NCBI GenBank assembly: GCA_023387695.1
Contig: JAEWHT010000438.1
Span: 1 to 35,070 of the forward strand
Origin: Pseudomonadota bacterium
GTDB lineage: Bacteria > Pseudomonadota > Alphaproteobacteria > Rhizobiales > Xanthobacteraceae
DNA: 35,070 nt
Direction: 5' to 3'
Shown here: piece by piece, positions 1-7,480 of the stretch
Numbering within the stretch: position 1 is the stretch's first letter
Layout: the number at the start of each line of letters is the position of its first letter
Program-made: the position numbers and the translations under genes
Notes under the pieces: generated by a model
Told to the model about the DNA's origin: nothing
Databases searched by the model: none
What the model saw: only the letters and a program-made list of their open reading frames with translations

Positions 1-146
1 CCGTTAACCGGCTCGCGCATGCGCTGGACGATCTCGCCAGCCACATGGATGTCGACCAGTTTGCACTGGCGAGCCTCAGCGAGGACCACAAGGAGGGCGT
101 CGATGCCTTCCTGACGCGGCGCAAACCTAAGTTTAGAGGAAGGTAG
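1..146 (+). CDS. Enoyl-CoA hydratase/isomerase family protein, C-terminal fragment
   Basis: Reading frame 3 is open from the window edge to a TAG at 144-146 and encodes the last 47 residues of a protein. The fragment ends in SEDHKEGVDAFLTRRKPKFRG. That is the typical end of the crotonase (enoyl-CoA hydratase/isomerase) family, where a helix is followed by the pattern 'S.D..EG..AFL.KR.P.F.G'. Such enzymes hydrate or isomerise CoA thioesters, for example in beta-oxidation. The catalytic part lies outside the window, so the substrate cannot be assigned. The start is missing because the window cuts the gene. Confidence 0.8.
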   Translation, partial: VNRLAHALDDLASHMDVDQFALASLSEDHKEGVDAFLTRRKPKFRGR

Positions 147-272
147 CCAACGCTTTCTTTACCGCTTTGCGCGGCAGCGGCGCGCCGCAAACCCATTCTC
201 AACGCTGCCTGCGATATCCACCCCGCATGTTTCTGCCCAGGGGTGGGCGCTCGTGGTTAAGGGATTGCGGAC

Positions 273-1520
273 ATGCTTGCCGCCGACATGCACTCTGTGC
301 CTGATCTGGTCCTCGCCAGTGGCGTTGTCATTGCGCTGCTGATTGCACTGATCGCCGGCATCTGGCTGCGCTCGCGCCGGCTGTTCGGTAAGCTCGAGAC
401 GCTCGAAGCCGAACGCGCCGAGCACGCCCGTCAAATGCAGGATAGCAATGCCCGCCTGACCTCGTCGCTGAAGGCGGCTGAGATCCGCACCAAAGAGATC
501 GCACTGCTGACCGAGCTCTCCGGCTTGCTGCAGTCGTGCCAGAAGCCGGAAGAGGTTTTCGCGGCGGTCGAGACCTATGCCGGCTTCCTGTTTCCGGACG
601 AGGCAGGCGCGGTGTACCTGATGAACGACACCCGTGATGGCGTCACACGGGGACCGCGCTGGGGCGAGGTGGCCGCGACCTCGCAGGCTTTTGCGCTGGA
701 AGATTGCTGGGCGCTGCGCCGCGGCACCAAATTCCCGGTTTCTGAGGCGAGCCAGGGTCTCGTCTGCGGCCATGCCTGCTGCGAGGCTCGCGCCGGAACG
801 TATGTCTGTGAACCCCTGGTGGCGCAGAACACGCTGCTGGGCGTTCTCTATCGTGAAGCCGGCAATGCGTCCTTTGCCGACGGCACGGATCAGCTCGCAA
901 CCATGCTCGCCGAGCAGATTTCGCTGGCGCTTGCCAACCTGCAGCTTCGCGAGCAATTGCGCAGCCAGGCGATCCGCGACCAGCTCACCGGTCTTTACAA
1001 CCGCCGCTTCCTCGAGGACGCGCTGGCGCGCGAATCCGGCCGCGCCATGCGCACCGGCGAGACGATGGCGCTGTTGATCATCGACGTCGATCATTTCAAG
1101 AAGATCAACGACACCTACGGTCATGAGTCCGGTGATGCCGTGCTGCGCGAACTCGGCTCGGTGCTCGAGAAGACGATCCGCAAGACCGACATTGTCGGTC
1201 GCTTCGGCGGCGAGGAATTCCTGGTGCTGATGCCCGGCGCCGATATCGACGCCGCAATGTCGCGCGCCAACGCCGTGCTCGATGCGGTCAGGGCGATGAA
1301 TGTCGACATTCCCAACGGCGCGCCGTTGCGCAACATCACGGCGTCGATTGGCCTTGCCGTGACGCCGCTGCATGTGCCGAAGGGCGACATGCTGGTCGCA
1401 GCCGCCGATACCGCGCTGTACCAGGCCAAGGGGCAGGGTCGTAACCGCGTCGTCGAGTCCGATCGTCGCTCCCTGATGGCACCGCCGGTGGTGGTCGCCA
1501 AGACGGGGACAGACGGCTAG
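273..1520 (+). CDS. Membrane-anchored GAF-GGDEF diguanylate cyclase
   Basis: This 415-residue protein has one hydrophobic segment (about residues 11-32), a charged coiled-coil-like linker (about 33-75), a GAF-type sensor domain (about 75-230) and a C-terminal GGDEF domain (about 240-400). The active-site motif is GGEEF at residues 312-316. RKTD at 303-306 is the RxxD inhibitory site five residues upstream, so the enzyme should make cyclic di-GMP and be product-inhibited. The GAF part carries the CWALRRG and C-x-H pattern common in GAF domains of this enzyme class. The signal sensed is unknown. The start has a ribosome site AAGGGA (259-264) eight bases upstream; an in-frame ATG at 288 is an alternative. 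No EAL domain is present. Confidence 0.93.
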   Translation: MLAADMHSVPDLVLASGVVIALLIALIAGIWLRSRRLFGKLETLEAERAEHARQMQDSNARLTSSLKAAEIRTKEIALLTELSGLLQSCQKPEEVFAAVETYAGFLFPDEAGAVYLMNDTRDGVTRGPRWGEVAATSQAFALEDCWALRRGTKFPVSEASQGLVCGHACCEARAGTYVCEPLVAQNTLLGVLYREAGNASFADGTDQLATMLAEQISLALANLQLREQLRSQAIRDQLTGLYNRRFLEDALARESGRAMRTGETMALLIIDVDHFKKINDTYGHESGDAVLRELGSVLEKTIRKTDIVGRFGGEEFLVLMPGADIDAAMSRANAVLDAVRAMNVDIPNGAPLRNITASIGLAVTPLHVPKGDMLVAAADTALYQAKGQGRNRVVESDRRSLMAPPVVVAKTGTDG

Positions 1521-1625
1521 GCGGCTTCGTCCAGCCATTGAATCGTCCGCCGATCTGTGTCGTAACAGACCCTGGCGGCAACGGTTCGGTCAACGATCCC
1601 ACGCGCGTCGCGGGAGGGATCGGTC

Positions 1626-3068
1626 ATGCATCGCTGGAAGTTGATCGCGCCGCTCGTGGCGTGGCTCGCGATCTATCTGTGGCCGGTGCCTGCGGGTCTC
1701 AACGTCAATCAGTGGCATTATTTCGCAATCTTCGCTGCCGTCATCACCGGGCTGATCCTGGAATCGATGCCGGTCGGCGCGGTCGGCCTGATCGGACTAA
1801 CTGTCGCAGGCATCAGCGGCTATATCGACCCCGACCCCAACAAATCACTGCGCTGGATGCTGGCCGGCTTTGCCGAGAGCACGGTCTGGCTGATCGTCGG
1901 CGCCTTCGTGTTCTCGATCGGCTATCGCAAGAGCCAGCTCGGCCGGCGTATCGCGCTGGTGCTGGTACAGCGGCTGGGGCGTAATACGCTCGGCCTCGGC
2001 TATGCGGTCGCGATGTCCGATTTCCTGCTCGCGCCGGCGACGCCCTCCAACACCGCGCGCAGCGGCGGGATCGTCTATCCCATCATCAGCAATATCCCGC
2101 GCATCTATGGCTCAGAGCCGGGACCGACCGCCGGCAAGATCGGCACCTATGTGATGTGGACCGCGTTCGCCGCGACCGCGATCACGAGCTCGCTGTTCTT
2201 CACGGCGCTGGCGCCAAACGCGGCCGCACTCGCGATCGCCAAGAAGACGGTCGGCGTCGATGTGAGCTGGGGCCAGTGGTTCCTTGGCTTCGCCCCGCTC
2301 GGCATTCTCCTGATGATCCTCGTTCCCTTGCTCAGCTACGCGATCTGCCGGCCAGAGGTGAAGCGCAGCCCGGAAATCTCGGAATGGGCGGCGAAAGAGC
2401 TCGGCGAGATGGGCCCGATGTCGCGCAACGAGTGGATCATGCTAGCGCTGATCATTCTTGCGATGTTCCTGTGGATCGCGGGCTCTAGCCCGGATGTTCA
2501 CGTGCCCTTGCTCGGCTCGAATTTCGTCAACGCCACCACGGTCGTGTTCATCGTGATCTCGCTGATGCTGATCACGGGCGTGATCGAGTTCGCCGACATC
2601 GTCAGCGAGAAGAGCGCCTGGGAGGTGTTTTTCTATTTCACTTCGCTGCTGACGCTGGCCTCGGGGTTGAACGAGATCGGCTTCATCAAATGGTTCGCCA
2701 ATGAATTCGCAAAGCCGCTGTCGGGGTTGACGCCGTCGACGGCGATGATCCTGCTGGTCGCGCTGTTCTTCTGGATCCACTATTTCTTCTCGAGCATCAC
2801 CTCGCACGCGGCGGCCGTGCTGCCTGTGGTGCTCGCGGTCGGCTCGGGAATCCCCGACCTGCCGGTGACGACGCTGGCGATGCTCTGCATGTATTCGCTC
2901 GGCCTGATGGGCGTGATCTCGCCTTACGCCACGGGGCCGGCGCCGATGTATTATGGTAGCGGCTATATCGGGAAGGGGCAGTTCTGGGGTTTTGGCCTGA
3001 TCTTCGGGGTGCTCTATTTCGCCGGGCTGCTGGCGATCGTGCTGCCCTGGCTTTCAATGGTCCGCTGA
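1626..3068 (+). CDS. DASS/SLC13-family anion (dicarboxylate or sulfate) transporter
   Basis: A 480-residue integral membrane protein with about 11-12 hydrophobic segments. It has the divalent-anion:sodium symporter family pattern: a first SNT-type signature in LAPATPSNTARSGG (about residues 137-150), and a second half containing the hydrophobic SITSHAAAV segment. Members move di- or tricarboxylates or sulfate across the inner membrane. The CitT/plant 2-oxoglutarate-malate translocator branch is the closest match by eye. The start follows a strong GGGAGG ribosome site (about 1612-1617). The gene is probably monocistronic: the next gene begins 213 bases downstream. The substrate cannot be told from the sequence. 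Confidence 0.88.
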   Translation: MHRWKLIAPLVAWLAIYLWPVPAGLNVNQWHYFAIFAAVITGLILESMPVGAVGLIGLTVAGISGYIDPDPNKSLRWMLAGFAESTVWLIVGAFVFSIGYRKSQLGRRIALVLVQRLGRNTLGLGYAVAMSDFLLAPATPSNTARSGGIVYPIISNIPRIYGSEPGPTAGKIGTYVMWTAFAATAITSSLFFTALAPNAAALAIAKKTVGVDVSWGQWFLGFAPLGILLMILVPLLSYAICRPEVKRSPEISEWAAKELGEMGPMSRNEWIMLALIILAMFLWIAGSSPDVHVPLLGSNFVNATTVVFIVISLMLITGVIEFADIVSEKSAWEVFFYFTSLLTLASGLNEIGFIKWFANEFAKPLSGLTPSTAMILLVALFFWIHYFFSSITSHAAAVLPVVLAVGSGIPDLPVTTLAMLCMYSLGLMGVISPYATGPAPMYYGSGYIGKGQFWGFGLIFGVLYFAGLLAIVLPWLSMVR

Positions 3069-3281
3069 GCCCGGCCGCAGACGAATTTTCTTCCCAAGGG
3101 GAGGATTGGGAAAACTTCGCCCAATTCCTCGCAAATATCTGACATTGCAAGCAGGACCGGATCGGGCGATTGTGCGCTGCACTGCAGCGCGCCGTTGGGC
3201 CTGGCTGTCGTTCCACCCGCCGTCGTTGAATAGCGACCTGGCTCCCGTGCGCCTTACGGGCGGGCGAGCTAAATTACGTGC
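3069..3281 (+). other. metN leader region with three hairpins
   Basis: This 213-base gap between the anion transporter and metN carries three stem-loops. TTCCCAA / TTGGGAA (3091-3097 and 3106-3112, 8-base loop) sits just after the transporter stop and may be its 3' end, but lacks a T-run. GCGCTGC / GCAGCGC (3174-3180 and 3184-3190, 3-base loop) is a tight hairpin. CCCGT / ACGGG (3244-3248 and 3256-3260) is close to the metN start. I could not match them to a known riboswitch. A regulatory leader for the methionine transporter is possible but unproven. Confidence 0.35.
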
Positions 3282-4400
3282 ATGAAAGCTGCTTCCATGA
3301 ATGTGCACCCATCGCTGGTGATCGGAGACCCGATCGAGATCCGGGACACGGCCGCAGTCGATGCGATGGTCCGTTTCGAGAACATCTCGAAGACCTATCC
3401 GGCCTATCGCGGCAAACCCGGCGTCAACGCGCTGCAAGGTATCGACTTCGCGATCGCACGTGGCTCGATCACCGGCGTGATTGGCCGCTCGGGCGCCGGC
3501 AAGTCGAGCCTCGTCCGGCTCATCAACGGGCTGGAGAAGCCGACCACCGGCCGTGTCGTCGTCGATACCAAGGACATCTCGGCGCTCACGGGACGCGACT
3601 TGCGGCTCGCACAGCGCTCGATCGGCATGATCTTTCAGCATTTCAACCTGCTGTCGTCGCGCACTGCTGCCGATAACATCGCGCTGCCGCTGGAGATCGC
3701 CGGCTGGTCGAAAGCCGATATCCGCGCACGCGTCACCGAATTGCTCGCGCTCGTCGACATCGCCGACAAGCACGACCGCTATCCTTCAGAACTCTCCGGC
3801 GGCCAGAAGCAGCGCGTCGGTATCGCCCGCGCGCTGGCGACGCGGCCAGACGTTCTGCTGTCCGACGAGGCGACCTCGGCGCTCGACCCGCAGACGACGC
3901 GCGCGATCCTCGACCTGCTCGCCAACATCAATCGCGAGTTGGGCGTGACCATCGTGCTGATCACCCACGAAATGTCCGTGGTGCGACAGCTCGCCAAGGA
4001 AGTCGTCGTGCTCGATGCCGGCCATGTGGTCGAAAGCGGCCACGTCGCCGACATCTTCACCCACCCCCAGCATCCGATCACGCAGTCCTTCCTGGCCGAG
4101 GTGACCGGCGATAGCCTGCCCGTTTCGCTCGCCAGCCGGATCGTGCAGGAGCCGGGCAGCCATGCCGTGATCCGCGTCCAGGTGCGCGGGGCAGGGGCCG
4201 GCGACACGCTGATCGCGCGGCTCGCCCGCGAGCTCGGCCTCGACGTCTCGCTGCTGTCGGCGCGCATCGACGAGATCGGCGGCCAGCATGTCGGCTCGCT
4301 GGTGCTCGGCATTCCCGGTGGCGACGGCGCTGCGACCCGCACGCTAGCCTGGCTGTCTCAATATCAATTTTCGGCGGAGCGTCTCGGCTATGTCGCCTGA
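3282..4400 (+). CDS. metN: Methionine ABC transporter ATP-binding protein MetN
   Basis: The ATPase of a D/L-methionine importer. It has Walker A GRSGAGKSS, the family-typical GMIFQHFNLLSSRT segment, the ABC signature LSGGQKQR, Walker B with the unusual but MetN-typical LLSDEATSALDP, and a switch His in LITHEM. A C-terminal ACT-like NIL domain (about the last 90 residues, ending AERLGYV) gives feedback inhibition by methionine in MetN of E. coli. The 372-residue reading uses the ATG at 3282. In-frame ATGs at 3297 and 3366 are alternatives, and 3366 (MVRFENISKTYP, 344 residues) best matches the E. coli MetN length. No start has a convincing ribosome site. The 3' end overlaps metI by 11 bases, implying translational coupling. 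Confidence 0.93.
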   Translation: MKAASMNVHPSLVIGDPIEIRDTAAVDAMVRFENISKTYPAYRGKPGVNALQGIDFAIARGSITGVIGRSGAGKSSLVRLINGLEKPTTGRVVVDTKDISALTGRDLRLAQRSIGMIFQHFNLLSSRTAADNIALPLEIAGWSKADIRARVTELLALVDIADKHDRYPSELSGGQKQRVGIARALATRPDVLLSDEATSALDPQTTRAILDLLANINRELGVTIVLITHEMSVVRQLAKEVVVLDAGHVVESGHVADIFTHPQHPITQSFLAEVTGDSLPVSLASRIVQEPGSHAVIRVQVRGAGAGDTLIARLARELGLDVSLLSARIDEIGGQHVGSLVLGIPGGDGAATRTLAWLSQYQFSAERLGYVA

Positions 4401-5055
4401 ACTCATCAACCTGATCATCCAGGCCACCGGCGAAACCCTGTTCATGGTGGGGATCGCAGCCGCACTCGGCACCGTGTTCGGCCTGCCGCTCGGCGTATTC
4501 CTGGCGACGAGCCGCAAGGGCGAGCTGTTCGCAGCTCCTGCGGTTAACGCAGCGCTTGGCATGGTCGTGAACGCTACGCGGTCCACGCCCTTCATCATCC
4601 TGGTCGTGGCCATCATCCCGTTCACGCGTCTCATCGCCGGCACCTCGATCGGATCGACGGCGGCAATCGTGCCGCTGACCATCGCTTCGGCCCCGTTCAT
4701 CGCGCGGCTGGTCGAAGCTGCGATCCGCGAAGTCGACGGCGGTCTGATCGAAACCGCGTCCTCCTTTGGCGCCTCGCCGATCCAGATCGTGTTCAAGGTG
4801 CTGATCCCCGAGGCGCTGCCGGGGCTGTTGCTGGCGCTGACCCTCGCGGTCGTCAGCCTGCTCGGCTACTCCGCCATGGTTGGCGCTGTCGGCGGTGGCG
4901 GGCTTGGCGACCTCGGCATCCGCTACGGCTACCAGCGCTTCATGCCGGAGATGATGCTGGCCGTGGTCGTCGTGCTGATCGCGCTGGTGCAGCTGGTGCA
5001 GAGCGCCGGCGATTATCTGGCGCGCAGGGTGAACCGCCGGCTGCGGCACCACTGA
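4390..5055 (+). CDS. metI: Methionine ABC transporter permease MetI
   Basis: A 221-residue inner-membrane permease with five hydrophobic segments and the EAA coupling loop (ETASSFGASP, followed by IPEALPG) that contacts MetN. E. coli MetI is 217 residues, so this is full length. It starts inside metN (ATGTCGCCTGA overlap), so the two are one operon. The substrate-binding lipoprotein MetQ, which normally completes the set, is not downstream: a convergent AraC gene follows directly. The binding protein is therefore encoded elsewhere. The stop codon lies within the first copy of a 19-base tandem repeat. Confidence 0.92.
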   Translation: MSPELINLIIQATGETLFMVGIAAALGTVFGLPLGVFLATSRKGELFAAPAVNAALGMVVNATRSTPFIILVVAIIPFTRLIAGTSIGSTAAIVPLTIASAPFIARLVEAAIREVDGGLIETASSFGASPIQIVFKVLIPEALPGLLLALTLAVVSLLGYSAMVGAVGGGGLGDLGIRYGYQRFMPEMMLAVVVVLIALVQLVQSAGDYLARRVNRRLRHH

Positions 5056-5105
5056 TCCCCGGGTCAGCAGCTGATCCCCGGGTCAGCACCGCTGATCCTG
5101 CTCAG
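5052..5105. repeat. Tandem 19-base repeat between convergent metI and AraC genes
   Basis: CTGATCCCCGGGTCAG occurs perfectly at 5052-5067 and 5071-5086 (period 19). A degraded third copy, CTGATCCTGCTCAG, is at 5092-5105. Each unit is nearly self-complementary (CTGA...TCAG ends). The array begins at the metI stop codon and ends on the stop codon of the convergent regulator gene, so it fills the whole intergenic space. It could fold into successive hairpins that end both transcripts, though there is no T-run. Confidence 0.75.
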
Positions 5106-6085
5106 GCCGCCAGCCTGGCGCGCCGCAGCGTCTCTGAGGGCAACTCGGAGAAGTGGCGCTTGTAGTCGAGCGAGAACTGGCTGAAGTGCCAGAAGCCATG
5201 CTGCACGGCGACGTCGTAGACGGAGGTCTCGGCAGCGCGCTTGAGGTCGCGCCGCACGCGGTTCAGCCGCATGGCGCGCCAATAATGCATTGGGCTCGTG
5301 CCCAGCACCTCCTGGAAGCAATAGCCGAGCTTGCGCGGACTGGCGCCGACAGCCTTGCAGACCTCCAGCAGCGAGAGCGCGCGGTCGCCGCTGCCATGCA
5401 TCAGCGCCCGGGCGCGATCGACCGTGCGCTTGCGTGCAACGGCGCTGCGGCCGGGTTCGGCAGCGCGCGCGGTCGGCAGCATATCCATGATCTCGACGAG
5501 CAGGGCGTCTTCGAGTGCCTGCCGTGCGGCCGGATCGTCAAACTGTTCGGGTGCAGTTGCGACGGTGTCATGGATCGCCGCGAGATGCGCGCGCAGCCGC
5601 GCCACCGGTGCCTCGTCCATCTCGATCACCCGCAACTGATGCCAGGCGGCGCGCGGAAGGTCGATTTCCAGCCGAGCGGCCAGTTCCGCGATCAGCGTCG
5701 CACTGGCGACGACGCCACGCAGCTCGAACGCCTTCGGCGTGCACATGTCGACCTCGGCATCGACGCAGGCGATCACCTGGGTGCCTACGACGCTGGCGCC
5801 GTTGTAATTGACCTCGCCGTCGCCGTGCCAGGGCAGCCCGATGGCAAAGCTGTCGGCGCCGAGTTGGCCGTACTGGCGAACCTGCTGGCTGGTGATTTCG
5901 CGGAACACCTCGACGCGAGGCAGAGAAAGCTGGGTGAAGCTGCCGGCGAATGCGCCGGCGCTGATCTGGTCGTAGTTCAGACGCCAGCGGCCGAGCGCGG
6001 CGCAATGCTCATCGACATCCGTACTGCTTGCCTGAAGCAGGCTGGCAGCCGAGTCTGGAGTCGGAAGAGTTGTGCCTAAGGCCAT
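5102..6085 (-). CDS. EutR-like AraC-family transcriptional regulator
   Basis: A 327-residue regulator. The N-terminal half (VFREIT, RQ, SFAIGLPW) and the C-terminal double helix-turn-helix (about 225-322, with LLEVCKAVGASPRKLGYCFQ and VAVQHGFWHFSQFSLDYKRHF) resemble E. coli EutR, the ethanolamine-utilisation activator, along most of the length. It is divergent from a serine hydrolase and a copper amine oxidase. The obvious inference is that it activates those genes in response to an amine or amide. It is probably not a true EutR, since no ethanolamine ammonia-lyase genes are in the window. The stop lies in the tandem repeat shared with metI. Confidence 0.88.
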   Translation of the reverse strand: MALGTTLPTPDSAASLLQASSTDVDEHCAALGRWRLNYDQISAGAFAGSFTQLSLPRVEVFREITSQQVRQYGQLGADSFAIGLPWHGDGEVNYNGASVVGTQVIACVDAEVDMCTPKAFELRGVVASATLIAELAARLEIDLPRAAWHQLRVIEMDEAPVARLRAHLAAIHDTVATAPEQFDDPAARQALEDALLVEIMDMLPTARAAEPGRSAVARKRTVDRARALMHGSGDRALSLLEVCKAVGASPRKLGYCFQEVLGTSPMHYWRAMRLNRVRRDLKRAAETSVYDVAVQHGFWHFSQFSLDYKRHFSELPSETLRRARLAA

Positions 6086-6268
6086 GACTGCACGTTAGAA
6101 TTTGGTAGCCGAGCAGGTAGCAAGAACCACGCCAGACTGGCACGGCCGTGGCCTGTGTCCAGCAAAATATTGCGCGATCTCGATAACGCCTGATGGCGCC
6201 CGGGTGCAGTCTTCCTCACTGCCATTCCCGGCATCGGCGCCGGGATCGCGTTCTGCGGAGGGATCGAG
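6086..6268. promoter_or_regulatory. Divergent control region between AraC regulator and amine/amide genes
   Basis: This is a 183-base divergent intergenic region. It holds a direct repeat GGTAGC at 6104-6109 and 6116-6121 (12-base period), an inverted repeat GCCA-GAC-TGGC at 6131-6141, and a perfect palindrome CACGGCCGTG at 6141-6150. The segment 6138-6153 also reads TGGCACG-N4-TGGCC, with GG and GC ten bases apart, which resembles a sigma-54 promoter. These are candidate regulator or polymerase sites only. The hydrolase start at 6269 has a good GGAGGG ribosome site just upstream. Confidence 0.4.
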
Positions 6269-7465
6269 ATGCGACCGACCGATGTCATGCGCGGCAGCCC
6301 GCCCGCACCCGAAGCCCAGGTGACGCGCGCCAACTGGCGCAGCTTTCCGGCCATCCGCTGGGGCTTTACCCACGCACGTGAGGTGCTTCCAACCGCGGAG
6401 ATCCGCCGTTCCGCGCAACCAACGAAGATAGCGAGCGCACCGCGCGAGTTGGCAAAACTCGGCTTCAACGCGCCCGACGGCAAGGCGACCACGATCGAGG
6501 CCACGCTGCGCGAGACCCAGTCCGACGCGCTGCTGGTGATGCATCGGGGCACGCTGATCCACGAATGGTACGGCGATGGCATGAGCGTGACCACGCCGCA
6601 TCTGATCTGCTCGATCAGCAAGGCGATCGCCGGCACGCTCGGCGGCGTGCTGGCCGCGCGCGGCCTGGTCGACCCAGAGGCGAGGGTGGTGCGCTACATT
6701 CCGGAGCTCGAGAGCTCGGTCTATGGGACCTGCACGGTCCGCAATCTCCTCGACATGGCCGTCGCCATCCAGTTCGAGGAGGATTACGAGGACCCCGCCG
6801 GCGACGTCGCGCGCTATCGTTTTTCCTCAGGCTGGGACGTGCCGCCTCCCGGCGTCGAGCCCGGCCACCAGCGCGCCTATCTCGCGACGCTCCGCGGTAC
6901 CGGCAAGCCGCATGGCAAGGTGTTCCACTACGTCTCGACCAACACCGAGGTGCTCGGCTGGGTCTATGAGCGCGCCTGCGGCATGCCCTACCACCGTGTC
7001 CTCTCGGAATTTCTCTGGCAGCCCCTGGGCGCAGAGGAAGATGGGTCGCTGACGCTGGACAGCCACGGCATGGGCCGGCTGGCCGGCGGCATCTCCGTGA
7101 CCGCGCGCGACCTGCTGCGCTTCGGTGAGATGATGCGCAATCGCGGCGTCGTGGAGGGGCGACAGGTGGTGCCGGGCTGGTGGATCGACGACATCAGGGA
7201 GAACGGCGATCCCAAGGCCTGGGCCGACGGCGACCTCGCAGAGTTCTTTCCGGGTGCGCGCTATCGCAGCAAATGGTTCACGATCGACCCGTCGCGCAAC
7301 GCGCTCACCGCGATCGGCATTCACGGCCAGCATCTCTATGTTGATCTCGAGTCGGATACCGTCATCGTCAAGCTCGCGACGCAGCCCAAGGCGATGGACG
7401 TGCCGCTCGACCAACGCTGGTTCGCGGCCTACCGCGCCGTCTCGACACATCTCGCTCCGCGCTGA
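6269..7465 (+). CDS. Serine hydrolase, 6-aminohexanoate-dimer hydrolase / class C beta-lactamase family
   Basis: A 398-residue enzyme of the beta-lactamase fold. The nucleophile motif SxxK is SISK at residues 115-118. A tyrosine at 221 in FHYVSTNTEVLGW corresponds in position and context to Tyr215 of NylB, the nylon-oligomer amidase, whose nucleophile is Ser112. There is no signal peptide, so it is probably cytoplasmic, unlike true beta-lactamases. Family members cleave amides or esters. It lies 15 bases before a copper amine oxidase and divergent from a EutR-like regulator, so a role in releasing a primary amine from an amide is a fair guess. The substrate is not shown by the sequence. Confidence 0.85.
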   Translation: MRPTDVMRGSPPAPEAQVTRANWRSFPAIRWGFTHAREVLPTAEIRRSAQPTKIASAPRELAKLGFNAPDGKATTIEATLRETQSDALLVMHRGTLIHEWYGDGMSVTTPHLICSISKAIAGTLGGVLAARGLVDPEARVVRYIPELESSVYGTCTVRNLLDMAVAIQFEEDYEDPAGDVARYRFSSGWDVPPPGVEPGHQRAYLATLRGTGKPHGKVFHYVSTNTEVLGWVYERACGMPYHRVLSEFLWQPLGAEEDGSLTLDSHGMGRLAGGISVTARDLLRFGEMMRNRGVVEGRQVVPGWWIDDIRENGDPKAWADGDLAEFFPGARYRSKWFTIDPSRNALTAIGIHGQHLYVDLESDTVIVKLATQPKAMDVPLDQRWFAAYRAVSTHLAPR

Positions 7466-7480
7466 TTTCTGGACCTCATC

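Noticed and set aside
218..246. Inverted repeat CCACCCC/GGGGTGG before the diguanylate cyclase as a terminator of the upstream hydratase
   Set aside because: The stem is 7 base pairs with a 15-base loop and no T-run follows, so the evidence is too weak.
159..1538. 459-codon minus-strand open reading opposite the diguanylate cyclase
   Set aside because: Shadow of the GGDEF gene, whose motifs are intact on the plus strand. The antisense protein has no hydrophobic or domain pattern.
3244..3281. SAM-II-like riboswitch before metN (GCTAAA near the start codon)
   Set aside because: The long first loop and the surrounding P1 stem of SAM-II are not present; the local stem has only a 7-base loop. 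The match is limited to six bases.
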